Assembly: GCF_000975155.1 (NCBI RefSeq)
Contig: NZ_BBRG01000002.1
Span: forward strand, 1 to 64,000
Length of the DNA: 64,000 nucleotides
Reading direction: 5' to 3'
From: Demequina globuliformis
Lineage (GTDB): Bacteria > Actinomycetota > Actinomycetes > Actinomycetales > Demequinaceae
Shown here piece after piece: positions 55,070-64,000 of the stretch. A program made the translations under genes and the position numbers. Position 1 is the first letter of the stretch. The number at the start of each line of letters is the position of its first letter. The notes beneath the pieces were generated by a model, which did no database searches, had not been told where the DNA came from, and saw only the letters and a program-made list of their open reading frames with translations.

Positions 55070-56611
55070 GTGCGCATCTGCGGCATCGAGACCGAGTACG
55101 GCATCGCGGATCCCGCGCGGCCGCAGGCCAACCCCATCCTGATGTCCTCGCGCCTCGTGGAGGCGTGCCGGACCTGGGCGGGCGAGCACACGGCGCGTTG
55201 GGACTATGGCGGCGAGGACCCCCTGCAGGACCAGCGCGGTCACCGGCGCGCGCGTGCGCAGGCGCACCCCGACATGCTCACTGATGCTCCCGAGTTCGAC
55301 GGGCAGGCCGGCGGCGTGAGCCTGCGCAAGCGCCGTGGGTCCTGGGAGGATCCCGCGCACCTCAACGCCGTTCTGAGCAATGGCGCGCGGTTTTACGTCG
55401 ACCACGCCCACCCTGAGTACTCGGGGCCTGAGGTCACCAATGCCCGCGACGCCGTGCTGTGGGACGCTGCTGGCGACGCGATCGCTCTAGCCGCGGCCCG
55501 GCAGTACACGGAGACCGAGGGACTTCCGCTCGCGCTGTACAAGAACAACGTTGACGGCAAGGGCGCGTCCTATGGGACGCACGAGAACTTCCTGATCCGG
55601 CGCGACGTGGACTTCGAGCAGTTGGCGACGTGGTTGACGCCCCACCTGGTCACGCGCCAAGTGATGACTGGCGCGGGACGCGTGGGTCTGGGGCAACGCG
55701 GTGAGCACGACGGCTTCCAAATCTCGCAGCGTGCCGACTACATGGAGGCGGAGGTGGGTCTCGAGACCACGCTCCGACGCCCCATCATCAACACGCGCGA
55801 TGAGCCCCATGCTGACCGTTCGCAGTGGCGGCGACTGCACGTGATCATTGGCGACGCCAATTGCTTCGAAGTGCCCACCCTGTTGAAGATGGGCACCACG
55901 GCGCTCGTGCTGTCAGCGATCGAGGCCGGAGATGAACGCCTCGACAGCCTCGTGCTTGCTGACCCGGTGCCCGCCGTACACACCGTCTCGCATGACCTCA
56001 GCCTGCGTGCGAGTGTGCCGTTGGCCTCGGGGGAGAGCGCGACGGCTCTCGAGATCCAACGCGCCCTGCTGGCAATCTGCCGGGAGTACGCCGCGGATGC
56101 CGCAGACCACACCGTGCTGGCCCATTGGGAGCGTGTGCTCGACGCGTTGGCGCGCGATCCGTTCTCTGCGGCCAAGGACGTGGAGTGGGTGGCCAAACTC
56201 CAGTTACTTGGCCGGCTTCGCGAGCGCCACGCCACTGTGCACCCAGACGGGACACAGGAGCTTGTGGAGTGGGCCGATGCCCGCCTCGCCGCGCTTGACC
56301 TGCAGTGGAGCCGGCTGGGAGATGGCTGGGCTGCGAAACTCCTCGCCGCGGGCCAGGTGACGCGGCTCACCGATGACTCCGCGGTCGCCTCGGCTGTGGC
56401 GCGCGCGCCGCGAGACACGCGTGCGGCGGTCCGCGCTCGGCTGATCGCGCTTCGTCCTGAGCTCGTCGATGCCGCAGGCTGGTCGTCCGTCGTCATTGAT
56501 CGACCTACGGCACACGGGGAGCTAGAGGTAGTGCACCTGGACGACCCCCACGCCAGTTCCCATCCAGTGATTGACGCACTGGCCTCACCCCGGCCAACGG
56601 GCGCGGTCTAG
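55070..56611 (+). CDS. dop: Pup deamidase/depupylase Dop
   Basis: 513 residues from the GTG 2 bases after arc (VRICGIETEYGIA); a start at 55007 lies in arc. Glutamine synthetase-like fold with GIETEYGI, FYVDHAHPEYSGPE (active Asp region), YKNNVDGKGASYGTHEN and NTRDEPHAD, the Dop/PafA family signatures. Length about 500 agrees with Dop rather than PafA. It deamidates Pup-Gln and removes Pup. Confidence 0.95.
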   Translation: MRICGIETEYGIADPARPQANPILMSSRLVEACRTWAGEHTARWDYGGEDPLQDQRGHRRARAQAHPDMLTDAPEFDGQAGGVSLRKRRGSWEDPAHLNAVLSNGARFYVDHAHPEYSGPEVTNARDAVLWDAAGDAIALAAARQYTETEGLPLALYKNNVDGKGASYGTHENFLIRRDVDFEQLATWLTPHLVTRQVMTGAGRVGLGQRGEHDGFQISQRADYMEAEVGLETTLRRPIINTRDEPHADRSQWRRLHVIIGDANCFEVPTLLKMGTTALVLSAIEAGDERLDSLVLADPVPAVHTVSHDLSLRASVPLASGESATALEIQRALLAICREYAADAADHTVLAHWERVLDALARDPFSAAKDVEWVAKLQLLGRLRERHATVHPDGTQELVEWADARLAALDLQWSRLGDGWAAKLLAAGQVTRLTDDSAVASAVARAPRDTRAAVRARLIALRPELVDAAGWSSVVIDRPTAHGELEVVHLDDPHASSHPVIDALASPRPTGAV

Positions 56612-56614
56612 ACT
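56609..56614 (+). promoter_or_regulatory. Putative -10 box (TAGACT) of pup, leaderless
   Basis: TAGACT starts with the dop stop codon and ends 6 bases before the pup ATG, so pup may be made also from its own transcript. Confidence 0.55.
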
Positions 56615-56620
56615 GGCGCC

Positions 56621-56800
56621 ATGCCTCAGACTCACGCTTCCGGACAGCCCTACGAGGACGACGCTCCCGAGCCCGCGGTCGCGCCCGCGAAGGCGGAGAA
56701 CACCGACGCGCTGGACAGTCTCCTCGACGAAATTGACGACAGTCTTCAGGTCAATGCCGAGCAGTTCGTGCGTTCCTTTGTGCAAAAGGGAGGGCAGTAG
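56621..56800 (+). CDS. pup: Prokaryotic ubiquitin-like protein Pup
   Basis: 59 residues, too short for normal listing. Disordered N-terminal part rich in Pro, Glu and Asp, then the ARC-binding helix TDALDSLLDEIDDSLQVN and the end FVRSFVQKGGQ. The last residue is Gln, so Dop must convert GGQ to GGE before ligation. ATG 6 bases after a TAGACT box. Confidence 0.97.
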   Translation: MPQTHASGQPYEDDAPEPAVAPAKAENTDALDSLLDEIDDSLQVNAEQFVRSFVQKGGQ

Positions 56801-56847
56801 CCTCGTCCGCCATCGTCACCGGCAGCGAGGCTCCTGAACCGCTCAAC

Positions 56848-58218
56848 GTGCCCGCGCACCGGCGCATCTTTGGCCTCGAGACGGAGTTTGGACTGCACCT
56901 CGACGCGCCTCAAGGGCGCGCGATCACACCGGAAGAGGTCGCGGGCCACCTCTTCCGCTCCGTCGTGGAGTGGGGGCGGTCGTCAAACGTGTTCCTGCCC
57001 AACGCTTCGCGCTTGTACATCGACGTGGGCGCGCACCCGGAGTACGCCACTGCGGAATGCGATAGTTTGACCGACCTCATCGCGTCGGACAAGGCGGGCG
57101 AGCGGATCGTCCACGACCTCATTGCCGACGGCGAACGTCGCTTGGCGGACGCGGGCATCGACGGCACAATCCACCTGTACAAGAACAACACGGATTCCGC
57201 CGGCAACAGTTACGGCTGCCACGAGAACTACCTGGTGCGTCGCCGCGCGGACTTCCGTGCTTTCGCGTCAGCGCTCCTGCCGTTCCTCATTACCCGTCAG
57301 ATCGTTACCGGTGCGGGGTGCATCACCCGCACGCCTGACGGAGCACATTTCAGTTTCTCGCCCCGTGCCGACCACATGTGGGAGGGCCTGAGCTCGGCCA
57401 CAACGCGCTCACGCCCCATGATCAACACGCGCGACGAACCGCACGCCAACGCCGAGTTGTACCGTCGCATGCACGTGATCGTGGGCGACTCCACGATGGC
57501 CGAACCCACGACCCTGCTCAAGGTTGGCGCAACCGACCTCATGCTGCGCCTCATGGAGGCCCACGTCAGGTTGCCGGATGTCACGCTCGCCAATGAGATG
57601 CAGGCCATCCGTGCGGTCGCGCACGACATGTCCGGGCGCGCCACCGTGGAGTTGGCCGACGGCCGGCGCCTGACAGCGGTCGACATTCAGCAGACCTACT
57701 TGGACGTCGTGCGCGCCAATGTTGGCGGCGTGATCGAAGCGACCGACGAGGTCGCCCGGATTCTCGACCTGTGGGACCGCGGTATCCGTGCGGTGCGGGA
57801 GCAAAACTTCGCGCTCGTCGAGACTGAGCTCGATTGGGCGATCAAGCACCGCCTCGTGACGCGATACCGCGACAAACTGGGATGCGGCCTTGACGATCCG
57901 CGGCTCGCGCGGCTCGAGCTCGCCTTTCATGATGTGTCGCCACAGCGCGGCCTGTACTTCAAGTTGGTCGAGCAGGGGCTGGTCACACGCGTGGTCGACG
58001 ATGCCAGGATCGCTCGCGCGACAACTCAGGCACCACAGACCACCAGGGCGCGCTTGCGCGGACAGTTTGTGACGGCAGCCATCGAGTCGGGCCAGGACTT
58101 CACGGTCGACTGGGTCCACCTCAAACTCACGGGCGCCCACCAGACGATCTTGCTCAAGGACCCTTTCCGTACGGAAGACGCGCGCGTGGAGACGCTCTTG
58201 GAGCACCTGGGCGGTTAG
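56848..58218 (+). CDS. pafA: Pup-protein ligase PafA
   Basis: 456 residues, GTG start (VPAHRRIFGLETEFG). Family motifs: LYIDVGAHPEYATAE (catalytic Asp), YKNNTDSAGNSYGCHENYLV and NTRDEPHANAELYRRMHVIVGD. It attaches deamidated Pup to lysines. It follows pup after 47 bases; the prcB and prcA core genes that stand between pup and pafA in mycobacteria are absent. No Shine-Dalgarno, so translation may rely on coupling. Confidence 0.95.
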   Translation: MPAHRRIFGLETEFGLHLDAPQGRAITPEEVAGHLFRSVVEWGRSSNVFLPNASRLYIDVGAHPEYATAECDSLTDLIASDKAGERIVHDLIADGERRLADAGIDGTIHLYKNNTDSAGNSYGCHENYLVRRRADFRAFASALLPFLITRQIVTGAGCITRTPDGAHFSFSPRADHMWEGLSSATTRSRPMINTRDEPHANAELYRRMHVIVGDSTMAEPTTLLKVGATDLMLRLMEAHVRLPDVTLANEMQAIRAVAHDMSGRATVELADGRRLTAVDIQQTYLDVVRANVGGVIEATDEVARILDLWDRGIRAVREQNFALVETELDWAIKHRLVTRYRDKLGCGLDDPRLARLELAFHDVSPQRGLYFKLVEQGLVTRVVDDARIARATTQAPQTTRARLRGQFVTAAIESGQDFTVDWVHLKLTGAHQTILLKDPFRTEDARVETLLEHLGG

Positions 58219-58225
58219 CGGCGGG

Positions 58226-58231
58226 TAGGAT
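58226..58231 (+). promoter_or_regulatory. Putative -10 box (TAGGAT) of the FKBP-type lipoprotein
   Basis: TAGGAT is 37 bases before the ATG at 58269; a leader with AAGGA fits. Confidence 0.35.
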
Positions 58232-58268
58232 TGCTCGGTCCCCAGCACTCTTGTCGAAAGGACCAGGC

Positions 58269-59258
58269 ATGCGCCGGCTTCATCTTGCGACACTCGCTGT
58301 TGCCGCCGTGACACTGTCAGCGTGCACGGGGCCCGCGCCGGACACCGATGTGTCGCCGTCCCAGGTCGGCACCGTCGAGTCGATCTCGGTGGGCCAGAGT
58401 GACACGCAGGCGCCCTCGCTCACCTACGACTCGTCGCTCGATTTTGTCGAGTCTGATGTCTCCTTGCTGTGGGATGGCGAAGGCGATCAGCTCGTCTCGG
58501 GCCAGCCGCTTTTGCTCGATGTGTATGGCGAGTCGCTCGACACCGGGGACGTTGTCATCAACACCTTCGACGGATCCCCTGAGCCGTATCTGTTGACGCC
58601 GGATTCGGTCGGCCAGGAGCTCTACGACGTCCTCATAGATGTCCACGTGGGCGCGCGAGTGATGGCGCTGGCGCCGTCCGAGGCGATCGACAGCGCTACC
58701 GGAATTGAGGTCGGCGATGGTGCGCGTGACGACAATGGAGAAGCCGAGATCGCACCGCCTGTCGCCCTCGTGATCGATGTACGCTCCGAGCACGCGACAG
58801 GGGAGCAGCAGGAACCTCCGGCGTCGATGCCCATGGTGTCTGCCGGTGACTCAGGGGAGCCGCGCGTGGTGATTCCTGAGGACCCCGAGCCTGTCGCCGA
58901 CCTCCAGGTCGCGACACTGGTGCGCGGCTCGGGCCCGCAGATCCGGCCCGACTCGCGTGTGCTCATCAATTACTCGATGTTTTATTACACCGACGGCGAG
59001 TTGGAGGACTCGTCGACGGGTGAGGTCGAGACCTGGTCGGCCGGGGATGTGTTCGATTCCACCTGGCCGTTGGAACGCGCGCCCTACTTGCTCGACATGG
59101 CCGCTGGTAGCGCGGTGATGGGGCTGACACAAGGCCTCATCGACCACACTGAAGGTTCGCGTGTGGAAATGCTGGTGCCGGGCTCCGTTGGCTACCCACT
59201 ACGTGGCACGATGGTCGTGGTCGTCGATGTCCTTGATGTCTGGAATGCGGAGGAATAG
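58269..59258 (+). CDS. FKBP-type peptidyl-prolyl isomerase-like lipoprotein
   Basis: 329 residues from [21 protein letters not shown] with AAGGA upstream; TTG at 58251 is rejected. The signal peptide ends in a lipobox (LSAC), so it is an exported, membrane-attached protein. Two FKBP-like halves are visible; the second (about 220-325, [21 protein letters not shown] ... [23 protein letters not shown]) is closer to the FKBP pattern. It follows pafA as in related actinobacteria. Confidence 0.8.
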   Translation: MRRLHLATLAVAAVTLSACTGPAPDTDVSPSQVGTVESISVGQSDTQAPSLTYDSSLDFVESDVSLLWDGEGDQLVSGQPLLLDVYGESLDTGDVVINTFDGSPEPYLLTPDSVGQELYDVLIDVHVGARVMALAPSEAIDSATGIEVGDGARDDNGEAEIAPPVALVIDVRSEHATGEQQEPPASMPMVSAGDSGEPRVVIPEDPEPVADLQVATLVRGSGPQIRPDSRVLINYSMFYYTDGELEDSSTGEVETWSAGDVFDSTWPLERAPYLLDMAAGSAVMGLTQGLIDHTEGSRVEMLVPGSVGYPLRGTMVVVVDVLDVWNAEE

Positions 59259-60028
59259 TGGGTGTAGCAGTCAGGGTGATTCCCTGCCTTGACGTTGATG
59301 CGGGCCGCGTCGTCAAGGGCGTGAATTTCGTGGATCTGCGCGACGCCGGCGACCCGGTCGAGTTGGCGGCGGCGTACGGGGCTGCCGGAGCCGATGAGGT
59401 CACCTTCCTCGACGTCACGGCGTCGACGGCAGGCCGCGCCACCACGCGCGAGGTCGTCAGCCGCACGGCCGAGCAAGTCTTTGTGCCGCTCACGGTGGGA
59501 GGCGGCGTGCGCTCGCCCGAGGACGTCGACACTTTGCTGAGGGCTGGAGCCGACAAGGTCGGTGTTAACACCGCCGCCATCGCGCGGCCGGAGCTCATCA
59601 GTGAGATCGCGGACCGGTTCGGAGCACAGGTGCTTGTGCTGTCGGTCGATGCGCGGCGCTGCACAGGCGACACGGTGACGCCCTCCGGCTACGAGGTGAC
59701 GACGCACGGCGGTCGTCAGGGCACTGGCATCGATGCTGTGGAGTGGGCACGCCGAGGCGCGCAGCTCGGCGCCGGCGAGATTCTGCTCAACTCAATGGAC
59801 GCCGACGGCACGACCGACGGATTCGACCTAGAGATGCTGCGTGACGTGCGCGCAGTGACGTCCGTGCCGCTGATCGCCTCCGGGGGAGCCGGCACGGCAG
59901 AGCACTTCGTGGAAGCCGCCCGCGCCGGCGCGGATGCGGTCCTGGCCGCGAGCGTCTTCCACTTCGGAAAGTTGACAATTGGTGAGGTAAAGGACCACAT
60001 GCGCGCCAATGGAATCGAGGTGAGGTGA
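59258..60028 (+). CDS. hisF: Imidazole glycerol phosphate synthase subunit HisF
   Basis: 256 residues, GTG start one base into the upstream stop. [18 protein letters not shown] (with catalytic Asp), [13 protein letters not shown] and VVLSVDARR-type [11 protein letters not shown] (second catalytic Asp), and [12 protein letters not shown] are HisF signatures. The cyclase makes IGP and AICAR with HisH. Its stop overlaps the first ABC exporter gene (GTGA). Confidence 0.95.
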   Translation: MGVAVRVIPCLDVDAGRVVKGVNFVDLRDAGDPVELAAAYGAAGADEVTFLDVTASTAGRATTREVVSRTAEQVFVPLTVGGGVRSPEDVDTLLRAGADKVGVNTAAIARPELISEIADRFGAQVLVLSVDARRCTGDTVTPSGYEVTTHGGRQGTGIDAVEWARRGAQLGAGEILLNSMDADGTTDGFDLEMLRDVRAVTSVPLIASGGAGTAEHFVEAARAGADAVLAASVFHFGKLTIGEVKDHMRANGIEVR

Positions 60029-61899
60029 GCAAGCCCTCCAACGCTGCCGCCGACTACCGCCTCTCGGGATCTTTTAACCGCAGAGCATTTCAGCTCCTGC
60101 GCCACGCCGTGCGCACCGAGCGCCTGCGGTTCTCCCTGGCGATCCTGTTCGCTGCACTGTTTTCGTTGCTGACCGTCCTGTTCGGCACCTTGCTCGGTGA
60201 CATCACGGACGATGTGGTGATTCCGGCCGTCGACGGCGACGCCATTGGCGGGCCCTGGGGAGAGATCACCCAGGACCCCGTCGAGGCGATCTGGATCGCC
60301 GGCGGCGTATTCCTCGCGATCGGCGTGGTGAACGCCGTTCTGGTCGGCCTGCGTCGCGGAGTGCAAGGAATTGCTGTTGCGGGTGTGGCAGCGAGGCACC
60401 GGCGTGTCGTTGCGGACGCGCTCGCAAGCCTTCCGTTGGGATGGCACCGGTCGAATCCGTCTGGCCGCCTGTTGTCGGCCATGTCCTCGGATTCAGAGTC
60501 CGCGACCAACACCTTGCATCCGTTCGCCTTCACCGTCGGTTCATTCGTGATGATGTTCGCGGCCGGGTGGTCAATGTGGCGGATGGACCCCTGGCTCGCC
60601 GTGACGGGCCTGGCAGTGGTCCCTGTGATCTTCGCGATCAACCTTGCGTACGAGAAGATCATCACTCCGCGCTGGGACCTAGGACAGTCGCGCCGCGCAG
60701 AGGTGTCGACCATCGCGCATGAGAGTTTCGAGGGCGGCACCGTCGTTAAGGCTCTCGGAGCCGAGAAGCGCGAAGGAGACCGCTTCCGCGAGTCCGTCCT
60801 TGGCCTACGCGACGCCGACATCCGCGTGGGGCGCACGAGTGCCTGGTTTGAGCCCATGATGGACGTCGTTGTGCCGTTGGGATCAGTCGCTCTGATGGTG
60901 GTGGGCGCGATCCGTGCCGAGGCGGGGTTTGTCTCCGTCGGTGACGTCGTCTCTGCCATCTATCTGGTGACGCTGATGGCGGTGCCGATTCGCGGCCTGG
61001 GTTGGGTGTTGGGCCAGATGCCACAGGCACTCGTGGCGTTCCGCCGTGTGGGAGAAATCGCGCAGGCGGCCACGGAGGTCGACGAGCCTGGCCACACCAG
61101 CGTGGCGCGCAATGGCGCCGGAGCGATGACCTTCGACAACGCGGACATTGGTGCCGATGACGGCGACGGTAACCTCGCGACGATTCTGCGCGATGTGTCC
61201 CTTGAACTCACCCCTGGCACGGTGACGGCGCTCGTTGGCGCGACCGGATCGGGCAAGTCCACGGTCGCTCTTGCCGCCTCGCGACTGGCCCGGCCCACCG
61301 CTGGTGCTGTCACGCTCGACGACCACGACTTGGAGATCATCGCTGGCTTGGGGGACCACGTGGCGCTCGTGCCGCAGACGGCCTTCGTGTTCGCGGGAAC
61401 GGTGCGAGAGAACATCACCTTGGGTGGTGACTTCACCGACGATCAGGTGTGGGACGCGCTTCGCAGCGCGAACGTCGTTGACGTCGTGGAGAAGTTGGCC
61501 CGCGATGGGAACTCCGGTCTTGACGCGACACTCGCTGAGCGGGGGATGAACCTCTCGGGTGGTCAGCGCCAGCGCATTGCGCTCGCGAGGGCGTTGGTGC
61601 GCAAGCCACGTGTCCTTGTCCTTGACGACGCCACGAGCGCCGTCGACCCTCGGGTCGAGCAAGAGATCCTTCACGGGCTTAGCGCCGACGGGCAAGGTCC
61701 CACCGTGCTCATCATCGCGTACCGGTTGGCGTCCATTCAGTTGGCAGACCACGTGGTCCACGTCGAGTCGGGTTCGGTGGTGGACGCGGGCACGCACAGT
61801 GAGTTGGTGGCGCGCGACGCCGGCTATCGAGAGTTAGTCCTGGCGTACGAGGAAGACTCGCAGCGCCAGGCAGAGCAGGAAGCGGGGTACATCGGATGA
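60025..61899 (+). CDS. ABC exporter half-transporter, subunit with degenerate ATP site
   Basis: 624 residues, GTG start overlapping the hisF stop. A six-helix exporter domain (about 35-330), then an ABC domain with Walker [10 protein letters not shown] (Lys411) and signature NLSGGQRQ (509-514). The catalytic Glu after Walker B is Asp535 ([12 protein letters not shown]) and the switch His is Tyr566 (IIAYRLAS), so this subunit has a non-catalytic nucleotide site. Partner of the next gene, ATGA overlap. Multidrug or lipid export is typical of the group; the substrate is unknown. Confidence 0.9.
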   Translation: MSKPSNAAADYRLSGSFNRRAFQLLRHAVRTERLRFSLAILFAALFSLLTVLFGTLLGDITDDVVIPAVDGDAIGGPWGEITQDPVEAIWIAGGVFLAIGVVNAVLVGLRRGVQGIAVAGVAARHRRVVADALASLPLGWHRSNPSGRLLSAMSSDSESATNTLHPFAFTVGSFVMMFAAGWSMWRMDPWLAVTGLAVVPVIFAINLAYEKIITPRWDLGQSRRAEVSTIAHESFEGGTVVKALGAEKREGDRFRESVLGLRDADIRVGRTSAWFEPMMDVVVPLGSVALMVVGAIRAEAGFVSVGDVVSAIYLVTLMAVPIRGLGWVLGQMPQALVAFRRVGEIAQAATEVDEPGHTSVARNGAGAMTFDNADIGADDGDGNLATILRDVSLELTPGTVTALVGATGSGKSTVALAASRLARPTAGAVTLDDHDLEIIAGLGDHVALVPQTAFVFAGTVRENITLGGDFTDDQVWDALRSANVVDVVEKLARDGNSGLDATLAERGMNLSGGQRQRIALARALVRKPRVLVLDDATSAVDPRVEQEILHGLSADGQGPTVLIIAYRLASIQLADHVVHVESGSVVDAGTHSELVARDAGYRELVLAYEEDSQRQAEQEAGYIG

Positions 61900-63680
61900 G
61901 TCGATCAGCTCCCGACGTGTCGACCTTTGGCGGAATGCTCCGGCGCGGCCTGCAAGTAAGCCCGGAGATTCGCAAGGGTCTGTGGTTCACGCTGGTATTG
62001 GCTGCGTTGGCTGCCTCCGGACGTGCCGCGGTGCCGTTCCTGACGCAGCGCGTCACGGACGACGGCCTCCTCGCCGACTCGGGCGTCAACGTCGAGCTCG
62101 TCGTGCAGTATTCGATTGCGGGCGCTGTGGTGCTGATCGCCACGGCGCTGCTGGCATGGCGCGTGCGCGTGCGCATGGTGTCAGCGTCGGAGAAGGGTCT
62201 CGCGACGCTGCGCATCCGCGCCTTCGACAAGGTCCACGAGCTGTCGGTGCTGACCCAGAACGAAGAACAGCGCGGCCGCTATGTCTCTCGCGTGACAGGC
62301 GACGTCGAGACCATGCGCGACCTGATGCAGTGGACGGGCGCGGCGATGATCATCGCCGCGCTCGAGTCTGCCGTCGTGTACGCCGTGATGGTGGCCTATT
62401 CGTGGCAGCTATCGCTCATCGTCCTGGTGGCGTTCTTGCCCATGGTGGGGTCGCTCCTGTGGATCCAGCCGCGCGTGCAGGAGGCTTTCCGCCACGTGCG
62501 CGAGCAAATGGCTGACCTCTTGGGCCGTACTTCTGAGCAGATTGTCGGAGTGTCGACCATCCGCGCGTACGGCGTTCAGCAGCGCATGCGCGACGAGCTC
62601 AATCAGGAAAACGACGACATTCTCAAGGCCGAGCGCCGCGCGTCCTTGCTCGCCTCCGTGAACTTCTCCTCGACCGTCGTAGGTCAGTCGCTCGCGACAG
62701 GTCTCGCCCTCGTCGGCGGCACCATCATGGCGGTCAACGGCACCATGACTGTCGGCACCGTGGTGGCGATGGCCTTCCTGGTGTACCAGTTCTCCGGCCC
62801 CCTGATGTGGATCATCGAAATGCTCGCGGAGATGCAGCGTGCCATCGTCGGCTGGCGCCGCGTGCTCGAACTGGTCGACCAGGAAGTCACCGTCGACGAT
62901 CCGGGCGAGTCCGGCACTCCCATCCCACATGGTCGCGGTGACCTGGACATCGACGGGGTCCGGTTGACGTACCCAGGCGGTCCCGAGGTCTTGAAGGGAA
63001 TCGACCTGGACGTACCGGCGGGTAAGCGCATTGCGCTCGTCGGCACCACTGGTTCCGGCAAAACGTCGCTTGCCCGACTGATGTCGCGGTTCTTTGACCC
63101 GACCGAGGGCACCGTAAGGGTCGGTGGCGTCGACCTTAAGTCCGTGCCACATGACTCGCTGCGCCGCTCGATCGCCGTGGTGCCGCAGGAGGGCTTCCTC
63201 TTCGACGGTTCGATCCTGACGAACCTGGCGTATGCCTTGCCTGACGCCAGCCGCGAGGACCTTGAACACCGCTCGTTGGCTGCGTTTGAGTCGCTGGGCC
63301 TCGAAGGGTGGATCGGCACCCTTGGCCAGGGCCTGGACACGCCGGTGGGGCCGCGCGGAGAACTGCTCAGCGCAGGTGAACGTCAGCTGGTATCGATTGC
63401 GCGCGCGTATCTTCGCGATCCCGACCTGTTGATCCTGGATGAGGCCACGAGTGCGGTTGACCCCGCGACCGAGGTGCGCATCTCGCGCGCGCTGGAAGGC
63501 TTGATGCAGGGCCGCACCGCAGTGGTCATCGCCCACCGCTTGTCCACCGCGGAGCGTGCGGACATCGTGGCGGTGATGGAGCACGGCGAGCTCATCGAGG
63601 TAGGCCCGCACCGCGACCTCGTGAAGGCCGGCGGCGTGTACTCGTCGCTGCACGCGGCCTGGGTGTCTCAGACCCGCTAG
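61896..63680 (+). CDS. ABC exporter half-transporter, catalytic subunit
   Basis: 594 residues, exporter domain then ABC domain with Walker A GTTGSGKTS (Lys389), signature LSAGERQ (491-497) instead of LSGGQ, Walker B LILDEATSAVD with catalytic Glu516, and switch His547 (IAHRLST). It complements the degenerate sites of the partner subunit as in TmrAB/BmrCD-like heterodimers. Ends 93 bases before hisI. Confidence 0.9.
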   Translation: MSRSAPDVSTFGGMLRRGLQVSPEIRKGLWFTLVLAALAASGRAAVPFLTQRVTDDGLLADSGVNVELVVQYSIAGAVVLIATALLAWRVRVRMVSASEKGLATLRIRAFDKVHELSVLTQNEEQRGRYVSRVTGDVETMRDLMQWTGAAMIIAALESAVVYAVMVAYSWQLSLIVLVAFLPMVGSLLWIQPRVQEAFRHVREQMADLLGRTSEQIVGVSTIRAYGVQQRMRDELNQENDDILKAERRASLLASVNFSSTVVGQSLATGLALVGGTIMAVNGTMTVGTVVAMAFLVYQFSGPLMWIIEMLAEMQRAIVGWRRVLELVDQEVTVDDPGESGTPIPHGRGDLDIDGVRLTYPGGPEVLKGIDLDVPAGKRIALVGTTGSGKTSLARLMSRFFDPTEGTVRVGGVDLKSVPHDSLRRSIAVVPQEGFLFDGSILTNLAYALPDASREDLEHRSLAAFESLGLEGWIGTLGQGLDTPVGPRGELLSAGERQLVSIARAYLRDPDLLILDEATSAVDPATEVRISRALEGLMQGRTAVVIAHRLSTAERADIVAVMEHGELIEVGPHRDLVKAGGVYSSLHAAWVSQTR

Positions 63681-63773
63681 GCAACCGAACGCACCTGCCT
63701 CGGTCCGCGCCTGAGACGGCGCGGAGCGGGGCGGTGCGCTGGCTGTCCGGCGGACCGTGGAAAGATAGGCGCC

Positions 63774-64000
63774 ATGCCTGTGGACCCGAGCATCAGCGAC
63801 CGCCTCAAGCGCACCGAGGACGGCCTTGTGTGCGCAGTTGTGCAAGAGCGTGACACCCGCGACGTATTGATGGTCGCGTGGATGAACGACGAGGCGCTCC
63901 ATCTCACCCTCACGACCGGCCGCGCTGTGTATTGGAGCCGCTCGCGTCAGGAACTGTGGCGCAAGGGCGACACGTCGGGCAACGTGCAACACGTGCACGC
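63774..64000 (+). CDS. hisI: Phosphoribosyl-AMP cyclohydrolase HisI (5' part)
   Basis: Starts [22 protein letters not shown] and reads to the window end (75 codons and 2 bases). Diagnostic are [37 protein letters not shown], the HisI active-site region. The gene is cut by the window end, not broken. It catalyses the step two before HisF in histidine synthesis. It is separated from hisF by the ABC pair. Confidence 0.93.
   Translation, partial: MPVDPSISDRLKRTEDGLVCAVVQERDTRDVLMVAWMNDEALHLTLTTGRAVYWSRSRQELWRKGDTSGNVQHVH

Noticed and set aside
56571-56837. 88-residue frame across pup
   Set aside because: Arg/Pro/Thr-rich shadow frame of dop/pup; the pup frame itself has the ARC-binding helix and the GGQ end.

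Overview
This window is a gene-dense piece (about two-thirds G+C by eye) of the chromosome of a Gram-positive actinobacterium, most likely of the order Micrococcales. The evidence is a pupylation locus (arc-dop-pup-pafA), an actinobacterial SUF iron-sulfur operon with a Rieske protein between sufD and sufC, an SOS mutasome (imuA'-imuB-dnaE2), a divergent glgC/glgM pair, an InhA-type enoyl reductase, and a gene order at the left end (TPR protein, HAD phosphatase, small protein, tlyA, nadK, recN, steA, steB/mctB, pyrG, Nudix) that is collinear with mycobacteria. I cannot fix the genus. No phage, insertion sequence, CRISPR array or rRNA operon was found. No gene-free stretch exceeds 300 bases. 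The largest gaps are 14676-14964 (SUF control region) and 44672-44905 (terminator and a stress-type promoter).

Layout. 1-10.9 kb: a tightly overlapping + strand operon from an Arg/Gly-rich TPR protein to pyrG and a Nudix hydrolase. 10.9-14.7 kb: heme A synthase (-), then an orphan type VII secretion-like cassette (EspC-like protein, WXG-type protein with a Gly-rich C-terminus, DcrB-like protein, and a convergent tail-anchored protein). 14.7-21.4 kb: sufR-sufB-sufD-Rieske-sufC-sufS-sufU-sufT behind a DtxR-like iron box and a SufR-type operator. 21.5-25.2 kb (-): amino acid permease and a bioY-ecfA-ecfT biotin importer. 25.3-38.6 kb: ABC-F protein, SURF1, fabG, uracil permease, fabI, sixA-like, FMN protein, serB-glgC, glgM, ABC ATPase, nfeD-SPFH, rRNA methyltransferase. 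38.6-44.5 kb: SOS-controlled translesion cassette. 44.6-53.7 kb: tRNA-Leu(GAG), an unlisted 48-residue membrane protein, M20 peptidase, small conserved proteins, uppP, PAC2, HAD, RecB/Cas4-like nuclease, site-2 protease, trmI. 53.7-58.2 kb: Pup system with no proteasome core genes between pup and pafA. 58.3-64 kb: FKBP-type lipoprotein, hisF, a heterodimeric ABC exporter inserted before hisI, and the start of hisI cut by the window end.

Functional themes. Respiratory maturation (ctaA, SURF1), Fe-S assembly, type II fatty acid synthesis, glycogen/maltose-1-phosphate synthesis, DNA repair and tagging of proteins dominate; all are housekeeping. The part that is least explained is the type VII-like cassette at 12.0-14.7 kb. 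A genome-style signature stands out: at least 18 genes have a TANNNT hexamer 6-8 bases before the start codon, generally with no clear Shine-Dalgarno, which points to leaderless transcription. Other items worth attention are the asymmetric catalytic sites of the hisF-hisI ABC exporter, overlapping divergent promoters of the PAC2/HAD pair, and a recurring decamer GGCCGATGCC.
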